From Elusimicrobiota bacterium (lineage in GTDB: Bacteria; Elusimicrobiota; Elusimicrobia; FEN-1173; JAKLIF01): DNA of 64,000 nucleotides. The notes below the pieces were generated by a model that was not told where the DNA came from, made no database searches, and saw only the letters and a list, made by a program, of their open reading frames with translations. This document shows, one piece after another, positions 47,522 through 57,252 of the stretch (the stretch's first letter is position 1; the number at the start of each line of letters is the position of its first letter). Made by a program: the position numbers and the translations under genes. Location of the stretch: NCBI GenBank assembly GCA_022709755.1, contig JAKLIF010000001.1, positions 1 through 64,000 on the forward strand, in the 5' to 3' direction.

Positions 47522-47565
47522 AGAAGCCGCTTGTTGCGTGCCGATGCGTCGCTGAACAAGCTTCT
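47522..47565 (-). promoter_or_regulatory. Imperfect hairpin in the fabG-acpP spacer
   Basis: AGAAGC plus CTTGTT (47522-47535) can pair with AACAAGCTTCT (47555-47565), with a short bulge and a ~19-nt loop. Lies in the leader between fabG and acpP. No T-run. Together with the acpP-fabF hairpin it would bracket the acpP message, as expected if that segment is cut out or protected. Confidence 0.45.
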
Positions 47566-47580
47566 CGCCGCAGACTCCTG

Positions 47581-48324
47581 TTACATGTACATCCCGCCGT
47601 TCACGGAAATGACGTGCCCCGTGATGTACGACGAATCTTCCGTTGATAGGAAAAGAACCGAGTTGGCCACGTCCTGCGCTTCGCCCAGGCGTGTCAACGG
47701 GATGAGGTCGGACAGTTTCTTCTTCTGCTCATCCGTGAGTTTGTCCGTCATGGCGGTCCGGATGAATCCGGGAGCCACGGCGTTGACCAGGATGTTGCGG
47801 CTGGCGAATTCCCGCGCGCAGGTCTTGGTCATGGCGATGAGTCCGCCCTTCGACGCCGAATAGTTTGCCTGTCCCGCGTTACCCATCAGCCCGACGATGG
47901 AACAGATGTTGATGATGCGGCCCTTCCGCTGCTTCATCATGGGACGGCACACCGCTTTGGTGCAGTTGAACGCGCCCTTCAGGTTGACCGCCAGGACGGC
48001 GTCCCATTCCGCGTCGGACATGCGCATCACCAGGTTGTCTTTCGTGATGCCGGCGTTGTTAACTAATACATCAATTTGACCGAACTTGTCAATGGCCGCG
48101 TTGACCATCTTGTCGCAATCCTCGAAGGAAGTGACGTTCACCTTGAACGCCAGCGTGTCCACCTTGAACTGGGTCTGGATCTCCTTGGCCGTGGCCTGGG
48201 CCAGTTCTTCGTTGACGTCGCAAATGACGATCCTGGCGCCTTCCCGGGCCAGCGATTCGGCGATGGATTTCCCGATTCCCTGGGCTCCCCCCGTGACGAT
48301 TGCCACCTGATCTTTCAGTTTCAT
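47581..48324 (-). CDS. fabG: 3-oxoacyl-ACP reductase
   Basis: 247 residues, short-chain dehydrogenase. NADP-binding [11 protein letters not shown] near residue 12, [14 protein letters not shown], catalytic Ser in [23 protein letters not shown] with Tyr and Lys in YSASK, and the FabG-type C-terminus [13 protein letters not shown]. Reduces beta-ketoacyl-ACP. Strong ribosome-binding site GGAGGAG. Confidence 0.97.
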   Translation of the reverse strand: MKLKDQVAIVTGGAQGIGKSIAESLAREGARIVICDVNEELAQATAKEIQTQFKVDTLAFKVNVTSFEDCDKMVNAAIDKFGQIDVLVNNAGITKDNLVMRMSDAEWDAVLAVNLKGAFNCTKAVCRPMMKQRKGRIINICSIVGLMGNAGQANYSASKGGLIAMTKTCAREFASRNILVNAVAPGFIRTAMTDKLTDEQKKKLSDLIPLTRLGEAQDVANSVLFLSTEDSSYITGHVISVNGGMYM

Positions 48325-48343
48325 CGTTCTCCTCCGGATTGAA

Positions 48344-49291
48344 TTATTGTGCGGTCAGGCCGCACTGTTGCAAAAGGGATTCGACGCTCTTCCTGTCTTC
48401 CACGTTGGCCGCTTTCTTCGTTTTGTCGATCCGGCGCAGGAGGCCGCTCAGCACCCGTCCGGGTCCGGCTTCCAGGAACAGGTCCGGCGATTGTCCGGCG
48501 AGTTGACGGATCCCGTCTTCCCAGAGCACGGCGTGGTCGATCTGCAGGGCCAGTTTCTGGCGGATCTCCGAGGCCGACCGGGTCGGTTGTCCGTCCACGT
48601 TGGTGGTGACGGGGACCGCCGCGTCGACGATGGCCGCGGATTCCAGAACGGGGCGCATCTTGTCCGCGGCCGGTTTCATCAGAGAGGAATGGAAAGGTCC
48701 CGAGACGTTCAATAAGATCGATTTGGTCGCCCCGGCCTGCTGGGCCAGCGCGATGGCCTCTTTCACGGCGTCCACGGCCCCGGCGATGACGATCTGTCCG
48801 GGACAGTTGTAGTTGACCGGTTCGCACACGCCTTTGGCGGAGGCGGTCTTGCAGAGGTCGACGACCTGAGCCCGTTCCAGGCCGATCAGCGCGGCCATGG
48901 TGCCGGGGATCTTCTCGGAGGCTTCCTGGATGGCTTCCCCGCGGGCTTTGACCAACAGGAGCCCGGTGTCGAGATCGAAAGCGCCGGCGGCATGGAGGGC
49001 CGAATATTCGCCCAGGCTGTGCCCGGCGGTCCATTGGGGGACGATCCCCTTCTCCTTCAAAATAGCGGTGACGGCGGCGCTCATGATGAAGAGCGCCGGC
49101 TGAGTGAACCGGGTCTGCCGGAGTTTCTCTTCGGGGCCCTGGAAGATGACGTCGACGTATTCGGCGCCGAGGCGTTCGGCGGCGCGGTCGAAGACGGCTT
49201 TGGCCGCGGGGTAGTTGTCGCAGAGTTCTTTCCCCATCCCGACGGTCTGGGACCCTTGTCCCGGGAACAGGAAGGCGATCTTCATGGTCAT
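48344..49291 (-). CDS. fabD: Malonyl-CoA:ACP transacylase
   Basis: 315 residues. FLFPGQGSQTVGMG at the N-terminus, active-site serine S92 in GHSLGEYSA, and catalytic His in SGPFHSSLM. Loads malonate on ACP. The start at 49291 overlaps the stop of the upstream putative restriction nuclease in an ATGA; a second ATG two codons later is possible. Confidence 0.97.
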   Translation of the reverse strand: MTMKIAFLFPGQGSQTVGMGKELCDNYPAAKAVFDRAAERLGAEYVDVIFQGPEEKLRQTRFTQPALFIMSAAVTAILKEKGIVPQWTAGHSLGEYSALHAAGAFDLDTGLLLVKARGEAIQEASEKIPGTMAALIGLERAQVVDLCKTASAKGVCEPVNYNCPGQIVIAGAVDAVKEAIALAQQAGATKSILLNVSGPFHSSLMKPAADKMRPVLESAAIVDAAVPVTTNVDGQPTRSASEIRQKLALQIDHAVLWEDGIRQLAGQSPDLFLEAGPGRVLSGLLRRIDKTKKAANVEDRKSVESLLQQCGLTAQ

Positions 49292-49770
49292 GCCGGATAG
49301 AGCTGTGTCAAGGCGCTCACAGTGGCCGGATTGATGAAAGCGAATTGGGTCTTGGGTTGGACGGTCCAGTCACGCCGCTGGATGTAACCGCAGCGGACCT
49401 CCCGCAGAGCCAGGGGCTCGTCGTGTTTCGGTTTGCTGACGAACAGACAGATGAAATAACCGGTCTTCAATTTGATCCTGTTTCCTTTGATTTTTTTGTC
49501 CGTGGAGGTCTTGATCTCCACTTCGATGTTCTCAGGGCCGCCGAGGTCTCCCCCCGCCGCTCCCGATTCCCGTAGCTGCCAGCCGGGCTCCAGTTCGGAG
49601 ATGCCGCGCGCCACGAGATTATGCAGAATAGCACATATTGTGTTCGATTGCAGCTTCAAACTCAGGAACGGGATCCGCCGGGACAGATAATCGACGGAAG
49701 ATTCGTTGATGACCCGCACGGCCTCCCGGGCCGCCTGCACGATGGATTCGTTCCGCAGGTTCGGGATCAT
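49288..49770 (-). CDS. Putative type II restriction endonuclease (PD-(D/E)XK-like)
   Basis: 160 residues, unrecognised by name. Residues 75-87 read GGDLGGPENIEVEIK: D75 followed by E85-I-K87 on a predicted beta strand, the PD-(D/E)XK nuclease pattern, then TSTDKK and hydrophobic strands (GYFICLFVSK). The size suits small type II enzymes. It lies 10 bp after a DNA methyltransferase gene on the same strand and overlaps fabD by an ATGA, so it is translated with the fab operon. Restriction function is inferred from pairing and motif; a nuclease-like accessory protein is the alternative. Confidence 0.65.
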   Translation of the reverse strand: MIPNLRNESIVQAAREAVRVINESSVDYLSRRIPFLSLKLQSNTICAILHNLVARGISELEPGWQLRESGAAGGDLGGPENIEVEIKTSTDKKIKGNRIKLKTGYFICLFVSKPKHDEPLALREVRCGYIQRRDWTVQPKTQFAFINPATVSALTQLYPA

Positions 49771-49780
49771 GGACCCTTCC

Positions 49781-50629
49781 TCAGGAAAGACCCGTCTTCT
49801 GAAGCGCCCTCTTAGCCTCCCGCAGGTAGGCCGGATCGATCTCGAATCCGACGAAAGGGACCCTCAACTGTTGGCAGGCCCGCGCGGCGGAACCGATGCC
49901 CAGGAACGGGTCGAGGACCTTCCTGACCTTGTCCAACCCGTGGAGGCGGATGCACATCGAGGCCAGTTCCACCGGGAAGGTGGCCGGATGGGGCCGTTCG
50001 GTGTCCCGGGACTGGATCGTCTTATAGGGGATGAACCAGGTGTTGCCGCGGCAACGCAGGTCGGACGAGGCCGATTTCCACCGTCGGATGTTGCTCTTGT
50101 CCTGGTAGGGCACGCCGATGGCCAGCCGGTCCAACGGGACGTGGCCCGTCTTGGTGAAGTGGAAGATGAACTCGTAACAATGGTGCAAGAACCGTTCGCT
50201 GTTGACGGGTTTGTAGTGTCCCACGGCGACGTCTTCGAGGATGTGAGGATAGCGTCCGATGGAATATTTCGGGATGGCGATGGATTTGACCCAAACGATC
50301 TGGTTCTGGAGGGTGAAGTGCGACCGGAGCCGGTTGGCCACGTCGTAGGCCACCCAGGGGTTCTGCGGCGTGCTGCCGACGTTGAGGAAGAACGACCCGT
50401 TGGGGCTGAGGACCCGCTTGACCGCGCACCCGACCTGCTCGATCCAACCGAGATATTCGTCCTGGTCGCGGCGGTCCTGATAACGCGTGTATCGGATGCC
50501 CAGGTTGTACGGCGGCGAGGTGACCACCACGTCGACCTCTCCGGGTTTCAGGCGGCGTCTCATGCCTTTGACGCAATCCTCCTGATAGAGTTCGGGGGAC
50601 GGGGATTTGATCTTCGGAACGGTCTTCAT
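49781..50629 (-). CDS. Beta-class site-specific DNA methyltransferase (N4-cytosine or N6-adenine)
   Basis: 282 residues from the ATG at 50629; the longer open frame upstream is a shadow of fabH/plsX. Motif [10 protein letters not shown] (37-44) comes first and the SAM motifs follow near the C-terminus: [16 protein letters not shown] (motif X) and [16 protein letters not shown] with FVGFEID (motif I), the beta-class order. TSPPY is usual for N4-cytosine enzymes, so m4C is favoured. Recognition site unknown. It begins 8 bp after the fabH stop without its own promoter. Confidence 0.88.
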   Translation of the reverse strand: MKTVPKIKSPSPELYQEDCVKGMRRRLKPGEVDVVVTSPPYNLGIRYTRYQDRRDQDEYLGWIEQVGCAVKRVLSPNGSFFLNVGSTPQNPWVAYDVANRLRSHFTLQNQIVWVKSIAIPKYSIGRYPHILEDVAVGHYKPVNSERFLHHCYEFIFHFTKTGHVPLDRLAIGVPYQDKSNIRRWKSASSDLRCRGNTWFIPYKTIQSRDTERPHPATFPVELASMCIRLHGLDKVRKVLDPFLGIGSAARACQQLRVPFVGFEIDPAYLREAKRALQKTGLS

Positions 50630-50637
50630 GGACGGAA

Positions 50638-51615
50638 CTACCAGCGGAGGACGCAGGCCCCCCAGGTCATGCCGGCCCCGAAAGCGATGAGTTCCACCAG
50701 GTCGCCGCGCTGGAGGCGGCCGCCGCGCTGGGCTTCGTCGAGCGCGATGATGGTGGTGGCGGCCGACATGTTGCCATATTTGTGGACGTTCTTGAAAACC
50801 TTGTCGTCGGGCAGTTGGAGCCGTTTGGCGATGGCGTCGATGATGCGCAGGTTCGCCTGGTGCGGGATCAACAGTTTGAGGTCGTCGCTCGTCTTGCCGC
50901 ACTGGCGGAGGGCGGTCAGGCTGGCCTCGATCATGCGGGTGACGGCGTGTTTGAAGACCTCTTTCCCCTCCATGTGGATGAAGGCCGGGTGTTGGGACCA
51001 GGTCTCCGGGTTGTACGGATGGCGGGATCCTCCGCCGGGGATGGACAGAATGTCGGACTGTGAACCGTCCGCGCCGATGAACGCCGACAGGAGGTCGCCC
51101 GGTCCGTCGGTCTTCTCGATCAGCAGCGCCCCGGCCCCGTCTCCGAAGAGGACGCAGGTGGCGCGGTCTTTCCAATCCGCGAATTTGGTGAGCACGTCCG
51201 CGCCGATGACGAGGGCGTATTTGATGTCGCCGGATTCGATGAGTCCCCGGGCGCAGGTGAGCGCGTAGATGAAACCGGAGCAGGCGGCGGATACGTCGAA
51301 GGCCGCCGCGTTCTTGGCGCCGAGCGCCTTCTGGACCAGACAGGCCACCGACGGAAAGAAGTGGTCCGGGGTGGTGGTGGCCACGATGATGAGCTGGATG
51401 TCTTCCGGATTGACGGGAGTGCCTTCCAGGGCCTTCCGCGCGGCGCGGATGGAAAAGTCCGAGGTGGCTTCCTGGGCGGAGGCGATGCGGCGTTCCTTGA
51501 TGCCGGTGCGCGTGGTGATCCATTCGTCCGTCGTGTCGACGATCCTCTCGAGGTCGGCGTTGGTGAGTATCTTTTCCGGCAGGCTGGCGCCGGTGTTCAC
51601 AAATTTCAGTCCCAT
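50638..51615 (-). CDS. fabH: 3-oxoacyl-ACP synthase III
   Basis: 325 residues. Catalytic C112 in [13 protein letters not shown], His in [11 protein letters not shown] and Asn in [11 protein letters not shown] complete the triad; [14 protein letters not shown] is the KASIII N-terminal landmark. Starts fatty-acid synthesis by condensing acetyl-CoA with malonyl-ACP. Three bp after plsX, the common plsX-fabH pair. Confidence 0.98.
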   Translation of the reverse strand: MGLKFVNTGASLPEKILTNADLERIVDTTDEWITTRTGIKERRIASAQEATSDFSIRAARKALEGTPVNPEDIQLIIVATTTPDHFFPSVACLVQKALGAKNAAAFDVSAACSGFIYALTCARGLIESGDIKYALVIGADVLTKFADWKDRATCVLFGDGAGALLIEKTDGPGDLLSAFIGADGSQSDILSIPGGGSRHPYNPETWSQHPAFIHMEGKEVFKHAVTRMIEASLTALRQCGKTSDDLKLLIPHQANLRIIDAIAKRLQLPDDKVFKNVHKYGNMSAATTIIALDEAQRGGRLQRGDLVELIAFGAGMTWGACVLRW

Positions 51616-51618
51616 GGG

Positions 51619-52644
51619 TTATGTTCCTTTGGAGTTCGGTTCTGCGAGTCGGTGTTGATTCAGTTTTTCGTGAATCTTCCGGTTGGTTCCCTTGGTGACG
51701 AAGTCCCCGGCCAGACGGATGGCGTTCTTGATGGCCTTGGCGTTGGACCCGCCGTGGGAGATGATGGCGACGCCGTTGACGCCCAACAGCGGCGCCCCGC
51801 CGTATTCGGCGTAATCCACTTTTTTCTTGATGTCGCGGAACGCTCCCTTCATGAGCAACCCGCCGATCACGGCCAGGGGATGTTTCTTGATGCTGCGTTT
51901 GATGAGGGTCAGGAGCGCTTCCGCCAGCCCTTCGGCGAACTTGAGGACGATGTTTCCGACGAACCCGTCGCAGACGACCACGTCCACGGTCCCTTTCGGG
52001 ATGTCGCGGCCTTCCACGTTGCCGATGAAATTGAATTCCCCCGTCCTCATCAGTTCGCTGGCCGCCACGGTGAGTTCGTTGCCTTTTCCTTCCTCTTCGC
52101 CGATGGTGAGGATCCCCACGCGGGGTTTGTCCACGTTCATGACGGTTTCGGCGTAGATGTTCCCCATGAGGGCGAACTGGTAGAGGTGTTTGGGTTTGCA
52201 CTCCACGTTGGCTCCGGCGTCGAGCAGGAGGCAGTAGGAGGTCAGCGTGGGCATGGTGGTGGCGATGGCTGGCCGGGAGACGCCCGGGATGCGCCTCATG
52301 TGCCAGAGTGCGGCCGTCATGGTGGCGCCGGAATTCCCGGCGGAGACGAGGGCGTCGGCCTTCTTGTCGGAGACCATCTGGGCCCCGATCATGATGGTGG
52401 AATCCTGTTTGGCGCGGCACCCTTCCACCGGTTTCTCGTCCATCCCGATGACGGTGGGCGCGTGATGGATGGTGATCGGAAGAGATCCGATGTCGTGCTT
52501 CTTTAATTCCCGTTCGAGGACGGACTGGTCCCCGACGAGGATGATCTCATGTCCGGTTTCACGGGCCGCCTGAATGGCCCCCTCGATGTTGACGGAGGGG
52601 CCCAGGTCGCCGCCCATGGCGTCCAGGGCGATTCGACAGATCAT
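51619..52644 (-). CDS. plsX: Phosphate acyltransferase PlsX
   Basis: 341 residues. [19 protein letters not shown] at the N-terminus, [28 protein letters not shown] and [12 protein letters not shown] in the middle, [17 protein letters not shown] and [24 protein letters not shown] near the end are all PlsX landmarks. Makes acyl-phosphate from acyl-ACP for phospholipid synthesis. Confidence 0.98.
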   Translation of the reverse strand: MICRIALDAMGGDLGPSVNIEGAIQAARETGHEIILVGDQSVLERELKKHDIGSLPITIHHAPTVIGMDEKPVEGCRAKQDSTIMIGAQMVSDKKADALVSAGNSGATMTAALWHMRRIPGVSRPAIATTMPTLTSYCLLLDAGANVECKPKHLYQFALMGNIYAETVMNVDKPRVGILTIGEEEGKGNELTVAASELMRTGEFNFIGNVEGRDIPKGTVDVVVCDGFVGNIVLKFAEGLAEALLTLIKRSIKKHPLAVIGGLLMKGAFRDIKKKVDYAEYGGAPLLGVNGVAIISHGGSNAKAIKNAIRLAGDFVTKGTNRKIHEKLNQHRLAEPNSKGT

Positions 52645-52653
52645 TCGGGAGGA

Positions 52654-52860
52654 TTATCCTTCTTTTTTCTTGTCTTTTTTGACTTTCGGAGGCAGGATCA
52701 GTTCCCCTCCATAGAATCCGCAGGCCGGGCACACCCGGTGCGGCATCCGCGCGGCGCCGCATTGGGAACACCGCGAGAGGGATCCGAATTCCAACCGCCA
52801 GTTTTGGGCCCGCCGCATGTCGCGTCGGGATGGCGTATGTTTTTTCTTAGGATTTGGCAT
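52654..52860 (-). CDS. rpmF: 50S ribosomal protein L32
   Basis: 68 residues. N-terminal PNPKKKHTPSRRDMRRAQNW and a four-cysteine zinc site (C31, C34, C44, C47), so it is the zinc-binding form. A Lys-rich C-terminal tail. Between yceD and plsX, the usual yceD-rpmF-plsX-fabH order. Confidence 0.98.
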   Translation of the reverse strand: MPNPKKKHTPSRRDMRRAQNWRLEFGSLSRCSQCGAARMPHRVCPACGFYGGELILPPKVKKDKKKEG

Positions 52861-52864
52861 GGTC

Positions 52865-53329
52865 TTACCTGTCCAGTTTTAGGTTTTTCAGCTTGTCAAA
52901 ACGGGGATCGATCTCCCCTGACTTACAACCGCACTTCTCCGTATTCAAATTCTTCCCGCAGTGGGGACACAACCCGGCGCATTCCCCCCGGCACAGCGGT
53001 TTCATCGGCAGCGCGAGGAGGAGGGCTTGCCGGATCTCCTCGATCAGATCCACCTGCGGTTCCGTCAGAGGCACGTGGTCCTCGAAACGGACCTGGAGGT
53101 GGAACCGGTAATCCGCCAGACACCGCGCGCAATGGGTGACGACCTCGGTGCCGGCGGTTCCGGTCACCATCACCTCGTCGTCGAAGGCGTCCGCTTTCCA
53201 TTCGACGGCCAACGGACCGTCCATCTGAAAATCATCGGGCATCTCGATCCGGTGCTTTTCCGCCGGGACGGACACGGTCTGTTCCAGGTGCCCGGCGCTC
53301 TCGATCTCGCGCACGTTCAATTTCAACAT
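52865..53329 (-). CDS. YceD/DUF177 family protein
   Basis: 154 residues. The DUF177 core CARCLADYRFHLQVRFED in the middle and a C-terminal cysteine-rich CRGECAGLCPHCGKNLN...CGC region. The family sits before rpmF in most bacteria and is linked to 23S rRNA/large-subunit assembly. Short leader upstream has TTGACA near 53380 (minus) but only a weak -10. Confidence 0.93.
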   Translation of the reverse strand: MLKLNVREIESAGHLEQTVSVPAEKHRIEMPDDFQMDGPLAVEWKADAFDDEVMVTGTAGTEVVTHCARCLADYRFHLQVRFEDHVPLTEPQVDLIEEIRQALLLALPMKPLCRGECAGLCPHCGKNLNTEKCGCKSGEIDPRFDKLKNLKLDR

Positions 53330-53435
53330 AGAGGTCTCTTCGCGATGTCATCCATGCCGTGTTCCTTGTGTCAAAAAGGGCAAAAAAATCAGCGGGATCG
53401 GATGATACTAGTAAATTCGCGGAGAGCAGTCAAAA

Positions 53436-53464
53436 CGCCTTCGGCGCGGATCGGGGAACGATCC
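53436..53464 (-). terminator. Possible weak terminator after ndk
   Basis: Just after the ndk stop the minus strand has GGATCG-TTCCC-CGATCC, then CGCC-GAA-GGCG followed by TTTT. Two short hairpins, the second with a four-base T-run. Would separate ndk from yceD-rpmF. The rest of 53330-53435 shows only a TTGACA without a good -10. Confidence 0.4.
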
Positions 53465-53920
53465 CTACCCCGCTTTTTCCCAGGCGTTGGGGTCGTAGGG
53501 GCCGTGCTCTTGGTCTGAAAAAAAGTAGGCGATCTCCCGGACCGCGCTGGCCGGCGAATCGGATCCGTGGACCAGGTTCCGGCGGTTGTCCGTCCCCCAG
53601 CTCTTCCGGAGCGTTCCGGGCGCGGCTTCCGGGGAGTTGGTGGCTCCGAGGATCTTGCGCACGCGGGCGATGGCGTCGTCTCCCTCCCAGACCATGACCA
53701 CCAGCGGACCCGAGGTGACGAAGCGGATGAACGGTTCAAAAAAGGATTTCCCCTTGTGCTCGGCGTAGAACCCTTCCATCAGTTCCCGGGTGGGCCGCAC
53801 CATCCTCATCGCCTGGAGGGTGAACCCCTCCGATTCGAACCGGTCGATGATCTTCCCCACGACTTTCTTCCCCACACCGTCGGGTTTGATGATGACGCAT
53901 GTTTTTTGAAGGAGAGACAT
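53465..53920 (-). CDS. ndk: Nucleoside diphosphate kinase
   Basis: 151 residues. TCVIIKPDGVGKK at the N-terminus and catalytic H118 in NLVHGSDSP. Balances NTP pools by phosphohistidine transfer. One base after the isocitrate dehydrogenase stop; AAAGGAT ribosome-binding site lies inside that gene's end. Confidence 0.98.
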   Translation of the reverse strand: MSLLQKTCVIIKPDGVGKKVVGKIIDRFESEGFTLQAMRMVRPTRELMEGFYAEHKGKSFFEPFIRFVTSGPLVVMVWEGDDAIARVRKILGATNSPEAAPGTLRKSWGTDNRRNLVHGSDSPASAVREIAYFFSDQEHGPYDPNAWEKAG

Positions 53921-53921
53921 G

Positions 53922-55004
53922 TCAGGATCCTTTCCTGATTTTCTGGATGATGGCGTCGCCCATCTGGCTGGTGCCGACGGCCGAGGGGTCGTCCGGCGAC
54001 GGTTTGAGGTCGTAGGTCACGGATTTTCCCTCCGCGATCACGTCCGACACGGCTTTTTCCATGCGCCGGGCCGCGTCGGTCTCGCCGAGATGGTCCAACA
54101 TCAGGACCGCGGACAGCAGAACGGCGGTGGGGTTCACCTTGTTGAGGCCCTTGTATTTCGGCGCCGACCCGTGGACGGCCTCGAAGAGGGCGGTGTCGGT
54201 CCCGTGGTTGGCGCCGGGCGCAATGCCGAGCCCGCCGATCAGTCCCGCGCATAGGTCCGAGACGATGTCCCCGTAAAGGTTTGGAAGGACCAGCACGTCG
54301 TAGAGTTCCGGTTTCTGGACCAGCTGCATGCACATGTTGTCGACGAGACGTTCTTCATAGTCGATCCGGCCCTTGTATCGCGCGGCCACTTCCCGCGCGG
54401 TTTCCAGGAATAGACCGTCCGTGAATTTCATGATGTTGGCTTTGGTGACGGCCGTCACTTTCTTTCGGTTGTGCTTGACGGCGTAGTCGAACGCGAACCG
54501 CACGATGCGTTCCGTGCCGATCTTTGAGATGGGTTTGATGGAGATGGCGGATCCTGGGATGATCTTGTTTTTGGCGAGAGCGATGATGTCGTCGGCTTCT
54601 TTGGATCCGGGGGCGAACTCCACGCCGGCATAGAGGTCTTCCATGTTCTCCCGGACCACGACGAGGTCGATGTTCTGGAACCGGGACCGGACGCCCTTGT
54701 AGGTGCGGCACGGCCTCAGACAGGCGAAGAGTTCCAGCTCTTTGCGAAGGGCCACGTTCACTGAGCGGAAGCCTGTCCCGATGGGCGTGGTGAGGGGGCC
54801 TTTGAGGGCCACCTTGTTCTTGCGGATGGACGCCAGGACGCTGTCCGGAAGGGGCGTGCCGTATTTCTGCACGACGTCCGCTCCGGCTTCGACGACGTCC
54901 CATTGGATGGCGACGCCGGTCGCGTCGATCACCTTTTGCACGACCGCGGTGATCTCGGGGCCTGTCCCGTCTCCCGGGATGAGTGTGACTGTATGTTTGG
55001 TCAT
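53922..55004 (-). CDS. NAD-dependent isocitrate dehydrogenase (isocitrate/isopropylmalate family)
   Basis: 360 residues. [13 protein letters not shown] at the N-terminus, [29 protein letters not shown] for substrate, [19 protein letters not shown] for metal and cofactor, and [26 protein letters not shown]. The [13 protein letters not shown] form and length favour the short, mitochondrial-like NAD isocitrate dehydrogenase rather than LeuB, though homoisocitrate or isopropylmalate activity cannot be excluded. No leu or TCA neighbours. Driven by a near-consensus promoter with a 7-nt leader. Confidence 0.9.
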   Translation of the reverse strand: MTKHTVTLIPGDGTGPEITAVVQKVIDATGVAIQWDVVEAGADVVQKYGTPLPDSVLASIRKNKVALKGPLTTPIGTGFRSVNVALRKELELFACLRPCRTYKGVRSRFQNIDLVVVRENMEDLYAGVEFAPGSKEADDIIALAKNKIIPGSAISIKPISKIGTERIVRFAFDYAVKHNRKKVTAVTKANIMKFTDGLFLETAREVAARYKGRIDYEERLVDNMCMQLVQKPELYDVLVLPNLYGDIVSDLCAGLIGGLGIAPGANHGTDTALFEAVHGSAPKYKGLNKVNPTAVLLSAVLMLDHLGETDAARRMEKAVSDVIAEGKSVTYDLKPSPDDPSAVGTSQMGDAIIQKIRKGS

Positions 55005-55017
55005 GATGGAAGTGATG

Positions 55018-55046
55018 ATTTTATTTCAAGCGGGAGATATTGTCAA
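55018..55046 (-). promoter_or_regulatory. Near-consensus promoter of the isocitrate dehydrogenase-ndk operon
   Basis: Minus strand TTGACA (55041-55046), exactly 17 bp, TAAAAT (55018-55023). Predicted start 55011, seven bases before ATG 55004, with no Shine-Dalgarno in between. Confidence 0.8.
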
Positions 55047-55146
55047 ATGAACTCTCGGAGATCCGTCCCTGGACGGTCCGTAAGACGATCGGGATTGCGC
55101 CGGCATTTTTACATTGGCTTTGAATATCGTTGAAGGGAGTCCCCCG

Positions 55147-55570
55147 TTGTCATTCCCTTATCAGTGCGGTCACCCCCTGCCCGTCATTGCGAGCGTTTTT
55201 ATTTCAGTCATCCCGGCACGATTAAACCTCGTATTGCGTGGCCCTCAGAATCTTTGGCCGAGGGGCCGGGATCCAGTCCTGCCGATAGTGGGCAATTCCA
55301 TAGACAACAGACATCTCTTTCATTCGTTTGTCATTGTGGGCATTTTTTTCGTCATCCCCAAGTGCTTTTATTGGGGATCTAGTCCTGCCGATAGCGGGCA
55401 ATCCCATCAGACAGCAGACATCTGTTATGAAGCACGGAAAATATTCTCGGTCTGGATCCCCCATGGAGGCGTTGGGGGATGACACCCAAATAAATCGTCT
55501 CCCAGAAAAACCAGCCCCCCGCCTCTGTTATTGCGAGCGATAGTCCGCGAAGTAATCTTCTTTATCCGTC
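55147..55570. repeat. Mosaic of REP-like palindromic elements
   Basis: Non-coding 55047-55629 holds several related pieces: GTCATCCCGGCAC at ~55208 with its partner GGCCGGGATCCAG at ~55263; GTCATCCCC...GGGGATCTAG at 55351-55384; an inverted copy CTGGATCCCCC...GGGGGATGAC at 55452-55483; and GTCATTGCGAGCG at ~55184 with a TTATTGCGAGCG...CGCGAAGTAATC element at ~55527-55560. Two copies of AGTCCTGCCGATAG plus GGGCAAT and AGACA.CAGACATCT lie about 110 bp apart. Short reading frames here are not coding-like. Confidence 0.8.
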
Positions 55571-55660
55571 ATAAAACGCGATAAATATTCTCAGTCCTGA
55601 TCTCCGATCCATGCCCGAGGGGACGATCAATGCGGAGGTTGTTTTTCGCGGCTCCCGTTC

Positions 55661-55689
55661 TTGCGGCAGAAGCGGGCTTTTCCTATCAT
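55661..55689 (+). promoter_or_regulatory. Candidate promoter of the glycan operon
   Basis: TTGCGG (55661-55666), 17 bp, TATCAT (55684-55689). Predicted start 55696, three bases before ATG 55699. This supports 55699 over an upstream in-frame ATG at 55630. Confidence 0.5.
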
Positions 55690-55698
55690 AGAGGACCG

Positions 55699-57252
55699 AT
55701 GTTTAAAAACCTGAAAATGCGGCTGGACCGATGGAATTCCCTCTTCTCCAACCCGACGCGCTGGGCGTGGCTCTTGGCCGTCGTCGTGGTGGCGTTGAAC
55801 CTGTCCCATCTGTCGACTTTCTATAATTTCGACGGTGTGGCCTGCGCCATGGCCATCGAACTGGGGAATTTCAAATACCTCCTGCACGGGAACCATCTCC
55901 TCTACGGCGCGGCGGGCTGGCTTTTCCATTCGTTCCTTCAGACCGTCGGACTCTCTTGGCGGGCGATCTACAGTCTCCAGATCATGAACATCTTGCTGGG
56001 CGCTTGGGGCGTCTACCTTTTCTTCCATTATCTCGACCGGCGTTTCCACGATCTCTGCTTAAGTCTTTGCGGCACTCTGTTCATGGCGTTCTCGTTCGGG
56101 TATTGGTTCTGGAGCATGGAAGCCCAGGTGTATCTGCTGGGGTGGGTTCCCCTCCTTCTCTGCCTGATGATGCTGAATGAGTTGGACGGCGTCGAACGGC
56201 CGTTCCTGACGGGGTGCGTCTGGGGGATGGCCGTGCTGGGGCATGTGGTCCACGTCATGTTTTTTCCCGTGGCGGTCTGGTTCCTGTGGCGCCAATCGGG
56301 AGCGTTCCAGCGGAAACCGGTTCCGGTGATCGCGAAATTCACCGTCGGAGGATTCCTGGTGGTGGCGGGAGCTTACGCCCTGGCCGGGTTCCTGGTGATA
56401 CGGCCCCGGACGTGGGGAGAGGTGACCGCCTGGTTGTGGGGCAGCGCCGCCATGACGGCGGACCGGAGCTTCGCCTGGCATGGCCAATGGGCGTTTTCCA
56501 ACGTGCCCGTCTGGTTCAAGACCTCTCTGAGAACGATCTGTTTCCTCCCCTGTGACAGGGAGGCGTATCGGTTGCCCGCGTTCCCGATCTTGGGACGCTA
56601 CATGTGCTCGGGCATACTCTGGCTCCTGATCACCGTCTGCGGCATCGGATTCGGCTTCCGGGGGAAGATCGTCTGGCAGCGCCATCGGGATTTGTTGATC
56701 GGATGTCTCTTGTGGCTGGCCTCCTACGGGATCATCTTCGTCTCCTGGGAGCCGCACACCGTGGTCTATCGTCTCACAGACCTGATCCCGGTCACGCTGA
56801 TTCTCCTCGCCTTGTCCGAGACGCTCCTCAAGAACGGCGGAAAGAACATCCGTCTGATCTGGTTGGCGGGGATCACCTTCCTCTTCTTGAACAATTACTT
56901 CACGGCCATCCGTCCGTTGAGCGATCGTCGCTATAACAGGGAGTTGGCGCAGGCCCAGGCTTTGCAGGAACTGGTCGGCGAGGACGATTTCGTCATCGTG
57001 GCCCGGCAAGGGACGGACCTCGTCTATCTCCCGTATTTCGCGGCCCGAAAGGCGTTGCCCCTTCCGAAGATCTGGCCGTCCTCCCCGTGGGTCGAGACGA
57101 TCCGCTCCCTGTCTTACGGCGGTTCGGTCGTGTGGGTGGCGGCGACGGCTTCCTCCTGGGAACATTGGGCCACCGATTTTCCGGAGTTCATTTTGAACAA
57201 AGTTTCGTATAATGGTCTCACTCTGTATCGACTGGATCGGAAAAATGCCTAG
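55699..57252 (+). CDS. Multi-pass membrane protein, putative GT-C-type glycosyltransferase
   Basis: 517 residues from ATG 55699. About ten hydrophobic helices (first about residues 23-40), an early [16 protein letters not shown] that resembles the acidic first external loop of GT-C sugar transferases, and a soluble C-terminal domain (~415-510) ending in [20 protein letters not shown]. Overlaps the next gene by 8 nt. The GT-C assignment is by overall shape and context; the acceptor and donor are unknown. Confidence 0.6.
   Translation: MFKNLKMRLDRWNSLFSNPTRWAWLLAVVVVALNLSHLSTFYNFDGVACAMAIELGNFKYLLHGNHLLYGAAGWLFHSFLQTVGLSWRAIYSLQIMNILLGAWGVYLFFHYLDRRFHDLCLSLCGTLFMAFSFGYWFWSMEAQVYLLGWVPLLLCLMMLNELDGVERPFLTGCVWGMAVLGHVVHVMFFPVAVWFLWRQSGAFQRKPVPVIAKFTVGGFLVVAGAYALAGFLVIRPRTWGEVTAWLWGSAAMTADRSFAWHGQWAFSNVPVWFKTSLRTICFLPCDREAYRLPAFPILGRYMCSGILWLLITVCGIGFGFRGKIVWQRHRDLLIGCLLWLASYGIIFVSWEPHTVVYRLTDLIPVTLILLALSETLLKNGGKNIRLIWLAGITFLFLNNYFTAIRPLSDRRYNRELAQAQALQELVGEDDFVIVARQGTDLVYLPYFAARKALPLPKIWPSSPWVETIRSLSYGGSVVWVAATASSWEHWATDFPEFILNKVSYNGLTLYRLDRKNA

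Noticed and set aside
50630-52420. Very long N-terminal extension of the DNA methyltransferase frame
   Set aside because: It runs antiphase through fabH and plsX, with His/Arg-rich shadow sequence; the methyltransferase starts at 50629.
55114-55543. Short frames of 70-120 codons in the repeat mosaic
   Set aside because: They read through palindromic repeats, lack ribosome-binding sites and look like no protein.
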